From assembly GCF_008370685.1 (NCBI RefSeq), contig NZ_VTZU01000001.1, forward strand, positions 124,001 through 188,000: a stretch of DNA of 64,000 bases, written 5' to 3'. This DNA comes from Aquimarina sp. RZ0 (lineage in GTDB: Bacteria; Bacteroidota; Bacteroidia; Flavobacteriales; Flavobacteriaceae). The notes below the pieces were generated by a model. It made no database searches, was not told the DNA's origin, and saw only the letters and a program-made list of their open reading frames with translations. This document shows positions 52,858 through 63,726 of the stretch, piece by piece. The first letter of the stretch is position 1. The number at the start of each line of letters is the position of its first letter. A program made the translations under genes and the position numbers.

Positions 52858-53539
52858 TTTTGTGAGTTTGTTGGTAGTTTGGGTTAAAAGTTTAGTTTTT
52901 GGGTATTATAATTTTGATATAATAAGATTTAAATTTAGTAAAAATTTATTCTTGTCTTTTTAGTAATATAGGATAGTAATATGTTTAACTAGTATTCGTA
53001 TGTCTTTTGGTAGAGTTCGTTTTTTTAAATGTTTTTTTTTGGGGTAAAATCCCGTATTTTTTGATTTTATTCGTGGCAAAATTATCATGAAAAATCTAAT
53101 ATTTTACTATGAATGTAATGATCATTTTGTTTGCAATACGAATTGCTGTGAAAAAAAATTTTAGGAGGTCAAGTTGGTTTTTGAGCCTGAGAATTGAGTT
53201 TGAAAGATTTATAAGAAAAATAACAGTGAATACTGATATGTCATAGCGCAAAGGATCCTGCACATTTATTTTGCGTTAGTTTCTGATGGATTTGAATATT
53301 AAATCTAAAGGAAAAACATATTTTTATAAATAGAAACATCAATTTTAGGATCTTATTATACGAATGTTTTTCTATGTATTAGAAATTAAGATATTAGGGG
53401 ATTTTTCTTTTTAGATGCGAATTACAAATTTAGTAAGAGGCGATCTAAAAAGATCACCTCTCTTGTTCATGGAGCTTAGGGCGTCTAGGATACTACTATC
53501 CACAGCATAAAAATCGTATCAAATCGTATTTTGAGGATA
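52858..53539. other. Intergenic region, no gene seen
   Basis: This 682-base AT-rich gap lies between two minus-strand genes. It contains a hairpin (53437-53460) and two adjacent AAATCGTAT blocks (53511-53519 and 53521-53529) that equal the end of the family 1 element. No coding sequence is supported. Confidence 0.4.
53437..53460 (-). terminator. Possible terminator hairpin downstream of the M36 protease
   Basis: GAGGCGATCT and AGATCACCTC pair with one mismatch around AAAA, about 80 bases after the protease stop codon. There is no long T tract on the minus strand, so this is tentative. Confidence 0.35.
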
Positions 53540-55255
53540 CTAAAATTTAATAATTTTTTCCTGAAAGTTTATTGACTTTCCTTTGATATTCAAAAAATAA
53601 ATGCCAGATCTGAAATCATACAAATCCAGCACAAATTGATCAGATAAGACTACTTTTTTGTTAAGGATTATTTTGCCATTGATAGCTGTTATTGTGATGG
53701 AGACATCTCCAAGGTTATGATTTGTCTTAATCGTCAGGATATTCTCTGTAGGATTAGGAAATATTTTGAAATCTTCAATTTCGCTAAAATCATCTACGCT
53801 AAGTGTTTGGCAATTCGCTAAAGTTGGATCTGTATTAGGGGGGAAGGTAAAATCTTCTACCTGATCATATCTGCTATCACTAGTACCCTGAGAAGCATTT
53901 AGTCCTACACCTCTTGCAGCAAAAACTTCCCAAATCATACATTGATCAACTCCTCCTGTTAATGCCTGATCTGATGCCAAAATAGCATTCCTGCCATCTA
54001 CAAAACCTGGGTCGCAGGATAAAAGTTTAACACCATCCGTAACTACCTGGATTACTTTATTATTTCCACCTGTACCATTGTACAAATCAGAATCAAAACC
54101 ATATTTTTCAATATATTTCCAGGTTAAATCCCATAAAATTGAAGACCAGATGGATCCAATACCATGAGGGATAGAAAAAGTATCTTCATCATTAGTATCT
54201 GCATAGGTAACTGGATTCAACGTTGTATTAGTTGTGTATGGAAAAGGACGAATTCCTTTAGCATCTGCATCCTGTCCAAGAATAAAAGTTCCCACCCCTC
54301 TCACCATTTCTGGGGTATCTGTAGGTGTCATAGTTAACATCAGTCCGTACCAGTCAGACCATCCTTCGCCCATCTGCTCCGGACCACTTAAACACTCTGA
54401 ATTGGATGCGCCTCCTGTTAAACGAATTGTTAATCCGTGAACATATTCATGAACTAATACCAGATTGTCTAAACCGCTATCAAATAAGTTATCTTTCGGT
54501 AAGGTCATATTAATTGTTTCTCCATTAATAAGAGCATCAATAATGGCTTCACCTTGAGTCTGATTTATTAAGAAAGAGGGAATAACAGTAGTAACCCCCA
54601 GAAAAACAGCTTCTTGAGAAGAAGGTTGTCCTGGAGTGTCGTTTACCACTATGGCAGCAATTGCTCCGGCTTGCTCAACGGCATATACTTTTGCATCAAA
54701 TTCACATGCAGAAGTTTCGCGGATAACGGCTATTTTACCAGTAAGTTCTGCAGTGTTTACAAGGGTGTCACAAGCATCATGTGTGTCAGTAGAGTTGCCT
54801 TGATCGTTAGTATCTTCTACTAATACCAGATCAGCCGTAATGTCTGTAGAAAAAGACAGTCCAAAATTAGAAGGAGCAACTGAGTAGGTGCCAGATAAAC
54901 TTCCTGAGTTTATAACCACCTCATCTTTTCTTTTATACCAGGAACTTAATATAATATCTGGGCTTGTGCCATCTGGTGGAACCCGAATCGAAGCACCATT
55001 TTCTGCGATACCTAAAGCATTTATTGCAAGTACAAAATCATTATCAGCACCTCCATTTCCGTAATTATTTTCCTGAAAATTACCACTTGCCTCATCAAAA
55101 CCATATTGGTATAAAATATCGTGAGCTATATTTACAGCATAGAATGTATTTGTAATAGATGCATTAGCGTCATTTGTTAGATCTTCACTTCCAGAGTATG
55201 GAAAATTAAAATTTAGTGTAGCTCCTCCATCTGGAGAAAAGTCATTATCATCCAT
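53540..55255 (-). CDS. M36 (fungalysin-type) metalloprotease, catalytic and C-terminal part of a frameshifted gene
   Basis: The ATG at 55255 gives 571 residues, but the real protein continues upstream in another frame. Reading past the ATG in this frame gives EFTITRGNNAHAMDDND, the normal M36 continuation. The catalytic domain is interrupted by a protease-associated (PA) domain (about 105-250; IAVIRETSACEFDAKVYAVEQAGAIAAIVVND). Zinc motif HEYVHG starts at His269 and the third ligand lies in GEGWSDWYG. A T9SS type A sorting domain (IFPNPTENILTI...EKIIKF) ends it. Without the N-terminal half it would lack a signal peptide and could not be exported. Confidence 0.85.
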   Translation of the reverse strand: MDDNDFSPDGGATLNFNFPYSGSEDLTNDANASITNTFYAVNIAHDILYQYGFDEASGNFQENNYGNGGADNDFVLAINALGIAENGASIRVPPDGTSPDIILSSWYKRKDEVVINSGSLSGTYSVAPSNFGLSFSTDITADLVLVEDTNDQGNSTDTHDACDTLVNTAELTGKIAVIRETSACEFDAKVYAVEQAGAIAAIVVNDTPGQPSSQEAVFLGVTTVIPSFLINQTQGEAIIDALINGETINMTLPKDNLFDSGLDNLVLVHEYVHGLTIRLTGGASNSECLSGPEQMGEGWSDWYGLMLTMTPTDTPEMVRGVGTFILGQDADAKGIRPFPYTTNTTLNPVTYADTNDEDTFSIPHGIGSIWSSILWDLTWKYIEKYGFDSDLYNGTGGNNKVIQVVTDGVKLLSCDPGFVDGRNAILASDQALTGGVDQCMIWEVFAARGVGLNASQGTSDSRYDQVEDFTFPPNTDPTLANCQTLSVDDFSEIEDFKIFPNPTENILTIKTNHNLGDVSITITAINGKIILNKKVVLSDQFVLDLYDFRSGIYFLNIKGKSINFQEKIIKF

Positions 55256-55278
55256 AGCATGTGCATTGTTCCCTCTGG

Positions 55279-56154
55279 TTATAGTAAATTCAGCTCCGTC
55301 GACCCATTAGTATCGTGCCATCCAAAGGGTGATGCGATATTGTTTGAAGGATCAGAAACTAACTGTGTGCTGCCGTGATTGGGACTTTCAGTAGGAAAAG
55401 GAAAAACATTATATTGTGATCCATTCCCAAAAGTATAAACAGGTTTTTTAGGTAATTCACGGTTCTTTTTGACTGAGGCAGGCACAAATTTTACATGGTT
55501 ATCAAAATCGCAATGCAAAGTCCAGTTCTTTACATCGATTACCTCTCCAGAGATCGCATCTACACGTATGCTATACCAATTTTCTGTTTTAGAAGAATGA
55601 ATACTAAAATCCCAGGCTAGTTGCAAGCTGTTATTGATTTTCTGAAAAACTAATTTTACAGGGATCTCCTTTTTAGAAATTTTTCCATTCGAAAATATAT
55701 ATTGATTTTTGCTTTTTGATGTCTGCATTTTTAGATCAGAAACCTCGCCTAATTTAAGATGTACTGCGGCATTTTTTATAGCAGATATCGGTTGAATTTG
55801 AGGAGTAAAATTTGTACCTTTTGCAGCGATATCAGATACAAAGCTATTCGAAAAATAAAAAATTGAAGTATCCTTAATAGCTATCCCGGATATCGCATTT
55901 TTAATTTCGATACCTTTATAGGTTTGTTGCAGATAAACGTGGGTTAAGTTTGTTTTTTTTGAATAATATGATTCATTAATTCTAACATCTTTAATATCCT
56001 GATCTGTAAATTGGTATTTGTTTTTATTCTGAAGCAGCCATTCCTGAATTAATGATTGGTATTTGTTTTCTGAAGAATTGTCTTGTGATGATACCAGAAT
56101 AGGTATCATAATGAAAACAAAAAGCAGTAGTTTTAAAACGTTATTTTTTTTCAT
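55279..56154 (-). CDS. M36 metalloprotease, N-terminal propeptide (FTP) part of a frameshifted gene
   Basis: This 291-residue fragment has a signal peptide (IPILVSSQ), then the fungalysin/thermolysin propeptide (FTP) domain (THVYLQQTYKGIEIKNAISG) and a PepSY-like segment (WYSIRVDAISGEVIDVKNWT). It ends in SPFGWHDTNG and then runs into STELNLL and a stop. The expected continuation (G-V-D-G-A-E-F-T) lies in the next frame. One extra G in the GGG run, read on the minus strand at 55303-55305, would restore it. The full gene would be about 870 residues. It is either a real one-base deletion or a homopolymer sequencing error. Confidence 0.85.
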   Translation of the reverse strand: MKKNNVLKLLLFVFIMIPILVSSQDNSSENKYQSLIQEWLLQNKNKYQFTDQDIKDVRINESYYSKKTNLTHVYLQQTYKGIEIKNAISGIAIKDTSIFYFSNSFVSDIAAKGTNFTPQIQPISAIKNAAVHLKLGEVSDLKMQTSKSKNQYIFSNGKISKKEIPVKLVFQKINNSLQLAWDFSIHSSKTENWYSIRVDAISGEVIDVKNWTLHCDFDNHVKFVPASVKKNRELPKKPVYTFGNGSQYNVFPFPTESPNHGSTQLVSDPSNNIASPFGWHDTNGSTELNLL

Positions 56155-56571
56155 ATTGAGTCAGATTTATGTGATGTTATGACAGCGCAACAAACAATTA
56201 TATAAGAACGTTTTGAGCGTATAAGTTTTAAACCTTTAATGATGTTAGTTAAATTTAAAAAACATAGACCATCAACTGATATCAATACATAGTTTATAAA
56301 CACTGTCTTTAGAAGTATTTGTTAATTAAATAACTAAAAATCATTTTTTTGATTTTAAACAGTTTGTAATGGGAAACTAATACGATTTGTGATTAAAAAA
56401 TTCGTATAAATTCATTGAATTATTTTTTCTTTATGCAAGGCAAAAAAATCAAGCATAGCCATAGCTACGGTTTATTTTTTAAACGAAGTAGAAAGGAAAA
56501 AGAAACGATGAATATGCGAAATTTTTAGTTATAAATCGTATAAATAATTCTTACAATTTTTAAAAATGATA
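56155..56571. other. Intergenic region with family 1 element
   Basis: This 417-base gap contains family 1 copy 3 (56380-56541), which ends 30 bases from the stop codon of the DUF1330-like lipoprotein gene. The first 220 bases must hold the protease promoter; no clear box is visible. Confidence 0.4.
56380..56541 (+). repeat. 162-bp intergenic element, family 1, copy 3
   Basis: It has the same length and is identical to 46048-46209 except for one base (GCCAT instead of GCTAT in the centre). The near-identity of the three copies implies recent copying or strong constraint. Confidence 0.88.
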
Positions 56572-57201
56572 TTACAAAACACTATACTGCAAACAATCAC
56601 CTTGTAAGCATTGTTGAGTTCTAAAATCATCTGATAGTAAGATACCACCATTTTTTACGATTAATCCTACCGTAGGTCTGGCAAACTCTTCGAGATATCT
56701 AGGGAGATCTAAATGATTAAGATTTACTATAAGGTAATGCGCTCTGTCAATAGAATCATCAAAAACCCCTGGTATTTGGAAAGATGCGCCAGAGTGATAG
56801 GCTAAATCAGAAGTAGCTCTGCATGCAAGGTATTTCAATTTTTGATAAGACTCAAAGAACATTTCTCCTAGTTTTTCGTTAGGAAATTCAATTACAATAT
56901 TAATGTCTTTACACGTTCTTTCTAAGCATTCTTCGGGGATACCTAATGTTAAAATTTTTCCACCTTTTGCGGAGACTAGATTTTTTAATGCATTAATATA
57001 TGCATCATACTTCACTTCATTGTTGATATTAAATCGAATGAAATGATACCGTCTTTTTAAAGGATCTGTATTGTTTTTATAAGCTTTTGTATGAGTGAGG
57101 TTCTCTGATTTCTCATTGAAATTGTTTTCAGTAGTACAGGAAATTTGCAAAAAAAATACCAGTGCAAGTACTAAGATGTTTTTAGAATTTTTTAATAACA
57201 T
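56572..57201 (-). CDS. Lipoprotein with two DUF1330-like halves
   Basis: This 209-residue protein has a lipobox LQISC. The mature part looks like two alpha/beta units, about 50-130 and 145-205. The second has YLIVNLNHLDLPRYLEEFARP followed by GLIVKNGGILL, close to the DUF1330 (dimeric alpha-beta barrel) pattern. The first has YHFIRFNINNEVKYDAYINAL, AKGGKIL and NIVIEFPNEKLGEMFF in the same order. The family is usually a small cytosolic single-domain protein of unknown function, so a tandem, exported lipid-anchored form is unusual. Cys pairs (ECLERTC, QQCLQGDC) could form disulfides. The assignment is by pattern only. Confidence 0.6.
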   Translation of the reverse strand: MLLKNSKNILVLALVFFLQISCTTENNFNEKSENLTHTKAYKNNTDPLKRRYHFIRFNINNEVKYDAYINALKNLVSAKGGKILTLGIPEECLERTCKDINIVIEFPNEKLGEMFFESYQKLKYLACRATSDLAYHSGASFQIPGVFDDSIDRAHYLIVNLNHLDLPRYLEEFARPTVGLIVKNGGILLSDDFRTQQCLQGDCLQYSVL

Positions 57202-57602
57202 GTTTATAGGTTTTAAAATTAATATTGGTAAAGGTTCTAAAAATGCGAAGTCGATTGAATTGTTACGTTTAACTTTTTTTATTTCCTAAAAAATGGCTGA
57301 AATTCGTCTATATTTCGTTACTTTTTTTGTCTGTAGTGCTACTATAGACTATAAAAAGCACCTCATCTGATCAGATTTCAACTCATTTTCGGTTAAAATA
57401 AAAAGTCAAGATGAGTTCGTATATTTCTATTTTAAATTAAGTAATTAAAACCGCTTTTTTTTCCTTATTCTGCAAAAATCTTAACTAAAATATAGTAGGA
57501 TCGTATATTTTTTGTCGGTAATACTCGAATTTATCAACCGAAAACGTTTTAGTTTTTAGTTAGATTAGGTTATTAAAGCCAATAACGATAGCTTTGATTC
57601 CA
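57202..57602. other. Divergent intergenic region with family 2 element
   Basis: This 401-base gap lies between the minus-strand lipoprotein gene and pfkA. Family 2 copy C covers 57256-57420. The remaining 180 bases before pfkA should carry its promoter; AACCGAAAACGTTTTAG near 57536-57552 contains an AAAACGTTTT palindrome of the LacI-operator type, which is weak evidence only. Confidence 0.35.
57256..57420. repeat. Family 2 element, copy C
   Basis: The right end GTCAAGATGAGTTC is intact and the left end is degraded. The interior matches copy B closely (TTTCCTAAAAAATGGCT, TTTCAACTCATTTTC). It lies about 180 bases upstream of pfkA. Confidence 0.7.
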
Positions 57603-59641
<2,039 letters not shown>

Positions 59642-59658
59642 GAGATATAAAACAATAT

Positions 59659-59690
59659 GCCTCGATGTTTTTATCGAGGCTTTTTTCTTT
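59659..59690 (+). terminator. Rho-independent terminator after gapA
   Basis: GCCTCGAT (59659-59666) pairs with ATCGAGGC (59673-59680), followed by TTTTTTCTTT. It lies 18 bases after the gapA stop. Confidence 0.88.
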
Positions 59691-59718
59691 GTAACACTCA
59701 CACATAAATAATTTTCAA

Positions 59719-60588
59719 ATGATTTTATTAGCTGACGGCGGTTCTACTAAATGTGATTGGATTCTTCTGGATAACGCAGGAGAGATTGTGTTTAAAACTC
59801 GTACAGAAGGTTTAAATCCAGCTGTATTTAGTAAACCTTTATTAGAAGAGAGATTGCGAGATAATAAAGAACTCGCTTCTTATAAAACCAAGATAGATAC
59901 AGTGCATTTTTATGGAGCTGGTTGTGGGACAGATAAACCTACTGAAATGCTCACAAAGGTTTTTGAAAATTATTTTCCTAATGCAGCAGTAGTTGTGAAA
60001 GAAGATATGGTTGCTGCAGTATATGCTGCGACAACAGAGCCAGGAATTGTTTGTATTCTGGGAACTGGATCAAATAGTTGTTATTTTAATGGAGATGAAA
60101 TAGAAATGACTGTGGATTCTTTGGGTTATATCCTTATGGATGAAGCAAGTGGTAATTATTTCGGGAAAAGACTGATACGAGATTATTATTATAAAAGAAT
60201 GCCTCCAGAAGTTGCGGCAGAATTTGAGAAGCGTTTTGATTTATCTTCTGATACCATAAAAGAAAATCTATACAAGAAGGAAAATCCAAATACATATTTA
60301 GCTTCTTTTGCAGAATTTATTTTTACAAGTGAGCGGAATGGATATTTTTATAAGATTATAACAGAAGGTATCCAGGAATTTGTAGAAACCAGAGTTTTAT
60401 GCTTTCCAGAAGCACAAAATGTACCTGTTCATTTTATAGGATCGATTGCATATTTTAGTGAAGATATTATCAGAGCAGCTGTATGGCCTTATCACCTTAC
60501 CGTGGGTAATATAGTAAGAAGACCAATTGATGGTATTATTGATTATTACCGAAATGATGTGATTAATAAAAAACCGAATAAAGTCTGA
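59719..60588 (+). CDS. BadF/BadG-type sugar kinase (N-acetylglucosamine kinase-like)
   Basis: This 289-residue protein has the ASKHA-fold phosphate motif ADGGSTKCDWILLD, a second motif GAGCGTDKPTEM, VCILGTGSNSCYF and an adenosine-binding segment VHFIGSIAYF. In Bacteroidota this family is annotated as N-acetylglucosamine kinase, with glucose or other hexosamines also possible. Its location beside glycolytic genes and the maltodextrin locus makes glucose phosphorylation attractive, because maltose phosphorylase leaves one free glucose; this is inference. The gapA terminator separates it from gapA. Confidence 0.85.
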   Translation: MILLADGGSTKCDWILLDNAGEIVFKTRTEGLNPAVFSKPLLEERLRDNKELASYKTKIDTVHFYGAGCGTDKPTEMLTKVFENYFPNAAVVVKEDMVAAVYAATTEPGIVCILGTGSNSCYFNGDEIEMTVDSLGYILMDEASGNYFGKRLIRDYYYKRMPPEVAAEFEKRFDLSSDTIKENLYKKENPNTYLASFAEFIFTSERNGYFYKIITEGIQEFVETRVLCFPEAQNVPVHFIGSIAYFSEDIIRAAVWPYHLTVGNIVRRPIDGIIDYYRNDVINKKPNKV

Positions 60589-60645
60589 TTTTAGCGTTAT
60601 ATAGATTGAAATATAATGTTTTATAAGAAAGACGTCTTGTCTTTA

Positions 60646-61020
60646 TCAATGATAATATTCAAGAATTATAATTTTTTTTGTGTCTTTTGATTTCCATAAG
60701 CTGGGTACAAAAAAATAGGCTCCTTTAAAATCATTATAGTCACACCCAATGTAGAAATCATCATCATCTTCAATAATATTTTCGCAAATATGATGTTGCA
60801 TTCTTGCATTCCAAAAATCTTGATTCTCTTCTTTTTCTAACCAATCAATCGTATCACGCTCCGAGATAACTCCGATTTGGATGTCTTCTTTTTCTAATAA
60901 TTCTGAGACTTCAGTTTCTTTAAGGTGTTTGATGAACTTTTGACTAATGATTTCTTCTTTCCATATTTTCTTGGAATTCCAATTCATTAGATATTTTATA
61001 TTTTTTTTGTTTTCTTTCAA
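60646..61020 (-). CDS. Acidic hypothetical protein
   Basis: This 124-residue protein is rich in Glu, Asp and Lys, with no signal peptide or membrane segment. It has a mixed alpha/beta look: IGVISERDTIDWLEKEENQDFW, an acidic patch EDDDDF, and GAYFFVPSLW. I do not recognise a family. A start at the internal Met (residue 12, MNWNSKKIWKEE) is also possible. It is downstream of the NarX-like kinase gene by 33 bases on the same strand, so it may be cotranscribed. Confidence 0.6.
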   Translation of the reverse strand: MKENKKNIKYLMNWNSKKIWKEEIISQKFIKHLKETEVSELLEKEDIQIGVISERDTIDWLEKEENQDFWNARMQHHICENIIEDDDDFYIGCDYNDFKGAYFFVPSLWKSKDTKKIIILEYYH

Positions 61021-61053
61021 TGTTGATAATTTTAGGGAGGTTATTAGTAAGAA

Positions 61054-62874
61054 TTATGATTCGTTGATTGTGTAATTAAGTGTAACTCTGGTGCCTTTTT
61101 GAGGAACTGAACTGATAAAAATTCTACCGTTGATGTAATTCATGCGTTCCTTCATAAAAAATAAACCCATTCCTCCTTCAGCATTATTTTTAGGTTTTGA
61201 TGGAATTTTAGAGATATCAAACCCTTTGCCATTATCATCTATGACAATACTGAGCACAGATTCTGAAATTTGTACTGAAACAAATATGTAACCGGATTTA
61301 GCATACTTTATTGCGTTGTTTACAGCTTCTTGTGTTACTCTGTATAAATTTGTTTCTACAAGAGAATTGAGTCTCAATTCAGAGTTTGTTTTGTTTTCGA
61401 AAAGAACATTTTTACCAGTTAACTTAGAAAGTTCCTGGACCATTTTCTGGAGTGCGATACAGATGCCATAATCTTTTAATTCTGGAGGGGTAAGATTAAA
61501 TGTAGCCATCCTAATACCCTGAATAAGATCTTTGGACAGCTGCTTCAAGCCATCAATTTTTTGTTTTGTTTTTTCTATATTATCGGTGTTTATAGATTCT
61601 ATATTGAATTTTAAGGCAGTAAGCATCTGACCAATACTATCATGAATTTCTTTTGCAATTCGTTTTCGTTCCTCTTCTTGTGCCTCTACAATCAGGCTGG
61701 CATTGGATTTCTGTAATTCCTCTTTCTGCTGATACTTAATAGCAGTCAGTCGTTCTACTTCCTGTTGTGCTTCTTTTCTTGTAGAGATATCAGAGCAAAG
61801 TACAAGCCTTTCTGAAGTATTAGATTCTCTAAAAACAGTAAGAATAGAAACATCAAGCCAAACTTTTTTGCCAGAAATAAATTCAAATTCAAACTCTTCA
61901 TTAAATACTCCACCTTTATTCTGAGCAATTAATTGAAGTAGTCTATTTTTCTGAACTTCATTTAGATCCATTAATTCTGCCAGGTTTTTTTGTGTATATC
62001 CCTGATTGATATTTAGTAATTTACCAAAACGCTCTCCGAGACTCCTTACCGTTCCACGCTCGTCTACTCGTGCATATAATAGAGTTTGATCAATAGCCTT
62101 GGTGAGTGATATTAACTCTTGCACATTTTCATTTTGAGCTTTTCTTAGCATTTCTGCATGAGCAGCCATATCATTTGCATTTTGCTGGGATATTAAAAGA
62201 TTAGAGATTGTTTTTTTTATACTTAGGGCAATTGGTCTAAAAAGAAGAAAGAACTCAGAAATAAGAATAAGAATAATAAGACTAAATACAAAATATTCTA
62301 TTTTTTTAAGGCTTGATATTTTTTCTTTCGCTTCTTTCTCATACCGAAATACAATCGCATCCATCTGATCAAGAAAAAGAGGTTCTGTAGCGATTACAGA
62401 TGTAAGATGGGGTCTTAGAAGCTCAGGATTTATAGAATCCTTTTTTGTTAATCTGAGGACTTGTAAACTATTTTTGTATATGGTTTCAAAATAAGGCTGT
62501 AAGACAAGAAACATTCTCTTAATTTCTGTGCTATCATTTCTTCCTTTTTGTATAGAATCATTGTAGTTTTTAAGATTTCTATGAGAACTCTTCCATAGCT
62601 TAATAGTATTTTCTAATGCCGCTAGATATTGCGCTTTTGATTTTTGATTTTTTACATAAGAAAGTAACAAGATTTCTTTGGATAATTTCTGACTGAGCAT
62701 CCGCTGTCTGCCAGATATATTGATAATTTTAGAATCATCGATTTGAGAATTCAGATACCTTTGTATAAAAAATTGCCCTCCAATTGTAAACAATCCAATT
62801 GCGCCAAGCGCAATAATATAAATCTTACTGAGACGGTTAAAAGTTTGATGATCTAGAGATTCCCTTTTATTCAA
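61054..62874 (-). CDS. NarX-like sensor histidine kinase (PilJ-type sensor, PAS, HisKA_3)
   Basis: The 606 residues hold two membrane helices (about 17-37 and 195-217) flanking a helical periplasmic sensor. The sensor begins NISGRQRMLSQKLSKEIL, the conserved block of type IV pili methyl-accepting/NarX-like sensors. A PAS domain (about 265-375), a coiled coil and a HisKA_3 domain follow, the last with phospho-His in RKRIAKEIHDSIGQMLTAL. A HATPase domain (NNAIKYAKSGY, DDNGKGFDI, GGMGLFFMKERM) ends it. The layout equals kinases that normally pair with LuxR-type regulators; none is encoded in the window. It begins 10 bases after the DUF4202 gene and is cotranscribed with it. Confidence 0.9.
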   Translation of the reverse strand: MNKRESLDHQTFNRLSKIYIIALGAIGLFTIGGQFFIQRYLNSQIDDSKIINISGRQRMLSQKLSKEILLLSYVKNQKSKAQYLAALENTIKLWKSSHRNLKNYNDSIQKGRNDSTEIKRMFLVLQPYFETIYKNSLQVLRLTKKDSINPELLRPHLTSVIATEPLFLDQMDAIVFRYEKEAKEKISSLKKIEYFVFSLIILILISEFFLLFRPIALSIKKTISNLLISQQNANDMAAHAEMLRKAQNENVQELISLTKAIDQTLLYARVDERGTVRSLGERFGKLLNINQGYTQKNLAELMDLNEVQKNRLLQLIAQNKGGVFNEEFEFEFISGKKVWLDVSILTVFRESNTSERLVLCSDISTRKEAQQEVERLTAIKYQQKEELQKSNASLIVEAQEEERKRIAKEIHDSIGQMLTALKFNIESINTDNIEKTKQKIDGLKQLSKDLIQGIRMATFNLTPPELKDYGICIALQKMVQELSKLTGKNVLFENKTNSELRLNSLVETNLYRVTQEAVNNAIKYAKSGYIFVSVQISESVLSIVIDDNGKGFDISKIPSKPKNNAEGGMGLFFMKERMNYINGRIFISSVPQKGTRVTLNYTINES

Positions 62875-62884
62875 TATATTAAGA

Positions 62885-63469
62885 TTAAGATAATGCTTGT
62901 TGAATTAAATGTAACCCTTTTTCTGAATATGGAAGTGCCAACGCAGCGGCATGCCCTTTTTCTGACATTTTATTCCAGGTTTTTTGTAAAATAGAGATTA
63001 CTTTTTCTTCTGTATGTTTCCCTATAAAATCTTGATAATAAAATTGTAGAAAAACAAGACAAATTACGTCTTCTAGTGTTTGAGTATCCGTATCTTTTTT
63101 GAGTTTCTTTTTTTGTAGTAAAAAAGATACCCGATCAATAGTTTCTGTATCATAGCCTACTTCTTCTAGTATTTCTGAAGCTTTTGAAGCGTGAAATTTT
63201 TTGAGTTCTTTTCTCCATGTGAGATACCCTATACGATCCATGGGGTAACTGTCACGTGGTATTTCCCATCTGCATATATGTTGAGAACGTGCAGCAAGTC
63301 TTAAAGCATCAGGAGCATCGGGAAGAAAACTATCTAGTATCTGACTCATGCGTTGCCCGTAGATCAATTCTTTGGAAATCGATTTTTCATTCACAATTTC
63401 CTGATTGGGATCGTTACTATTAGCTTTGTCAAAAAGTTGAAAAGCTTGTTCTAGTTTTGTAGCTGGCAT
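62885..63469 (-). CDS. DUF4202 family protein
   Basis: This 194-residue all-helical cytosolic protein covers the full length of the DUF4202 family (KLEQAFQLFDKANSNDPN, GQRMSQILDSFLPDAPDALRLAARSQHICRWEIPRDSYPMDRIGYLTWR). Conserved His residues (HICRW; HASKASEIL) recall HD-type metal-binding helical proteins, but activity is unknown. The kinase gene follows after 10 bases, so both probably serve one response. Confidence 0.85.
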   Translation of the reverse strand: MPATKLEQAFQLFDKANSNDPNQEIVNEKSISKELIYGQRMSQILDSFLPDAPDALRLAARSQHICRWEIPRDSYPMDRIGYLTWRKELKKFHASKASEILEEVGYDTETIDRVSFLLQKKKLKKDTDTQTLEDVICLVFLQFYYQDFIGKHTEEKVISILQKTWNKMSEKGHAAALALPYSEKGLHLIQQALS

Positions 63470-63726
63470 AAAAATGGTTGATTTAGCTACAAAGTTAAAA
63501 ATAAAAAGATGTGTTTGAGGAAAGTTTATTATTTCATTTAATAAATATCAACATGTTTTTCTTCTATCATAAAGAACATATCCAGAGTAGTGCCTAAATC
63601 TTTAGAAATTCCGGAAAACGACAAGATTAATGAAGATTCCTGAGTTATACTACTGCTGTTTTAAAAAAAACAAATAAAAAGTGGGGATAGCCCTGCTTAC
63701 AAAATTCTTAGTTTGTTACACATACC

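Noticed and set aside
63538-63660. Stop-free 41-codon stretch on the minus strand (reads SFSGISKDLG, then MIEEKHVDIY)
   Set aside because: It looks somewhat protein-like but has no good start codon (first ATG only near the end) and no recognisable family. It could be the tail of a dead gene; not enough to call.
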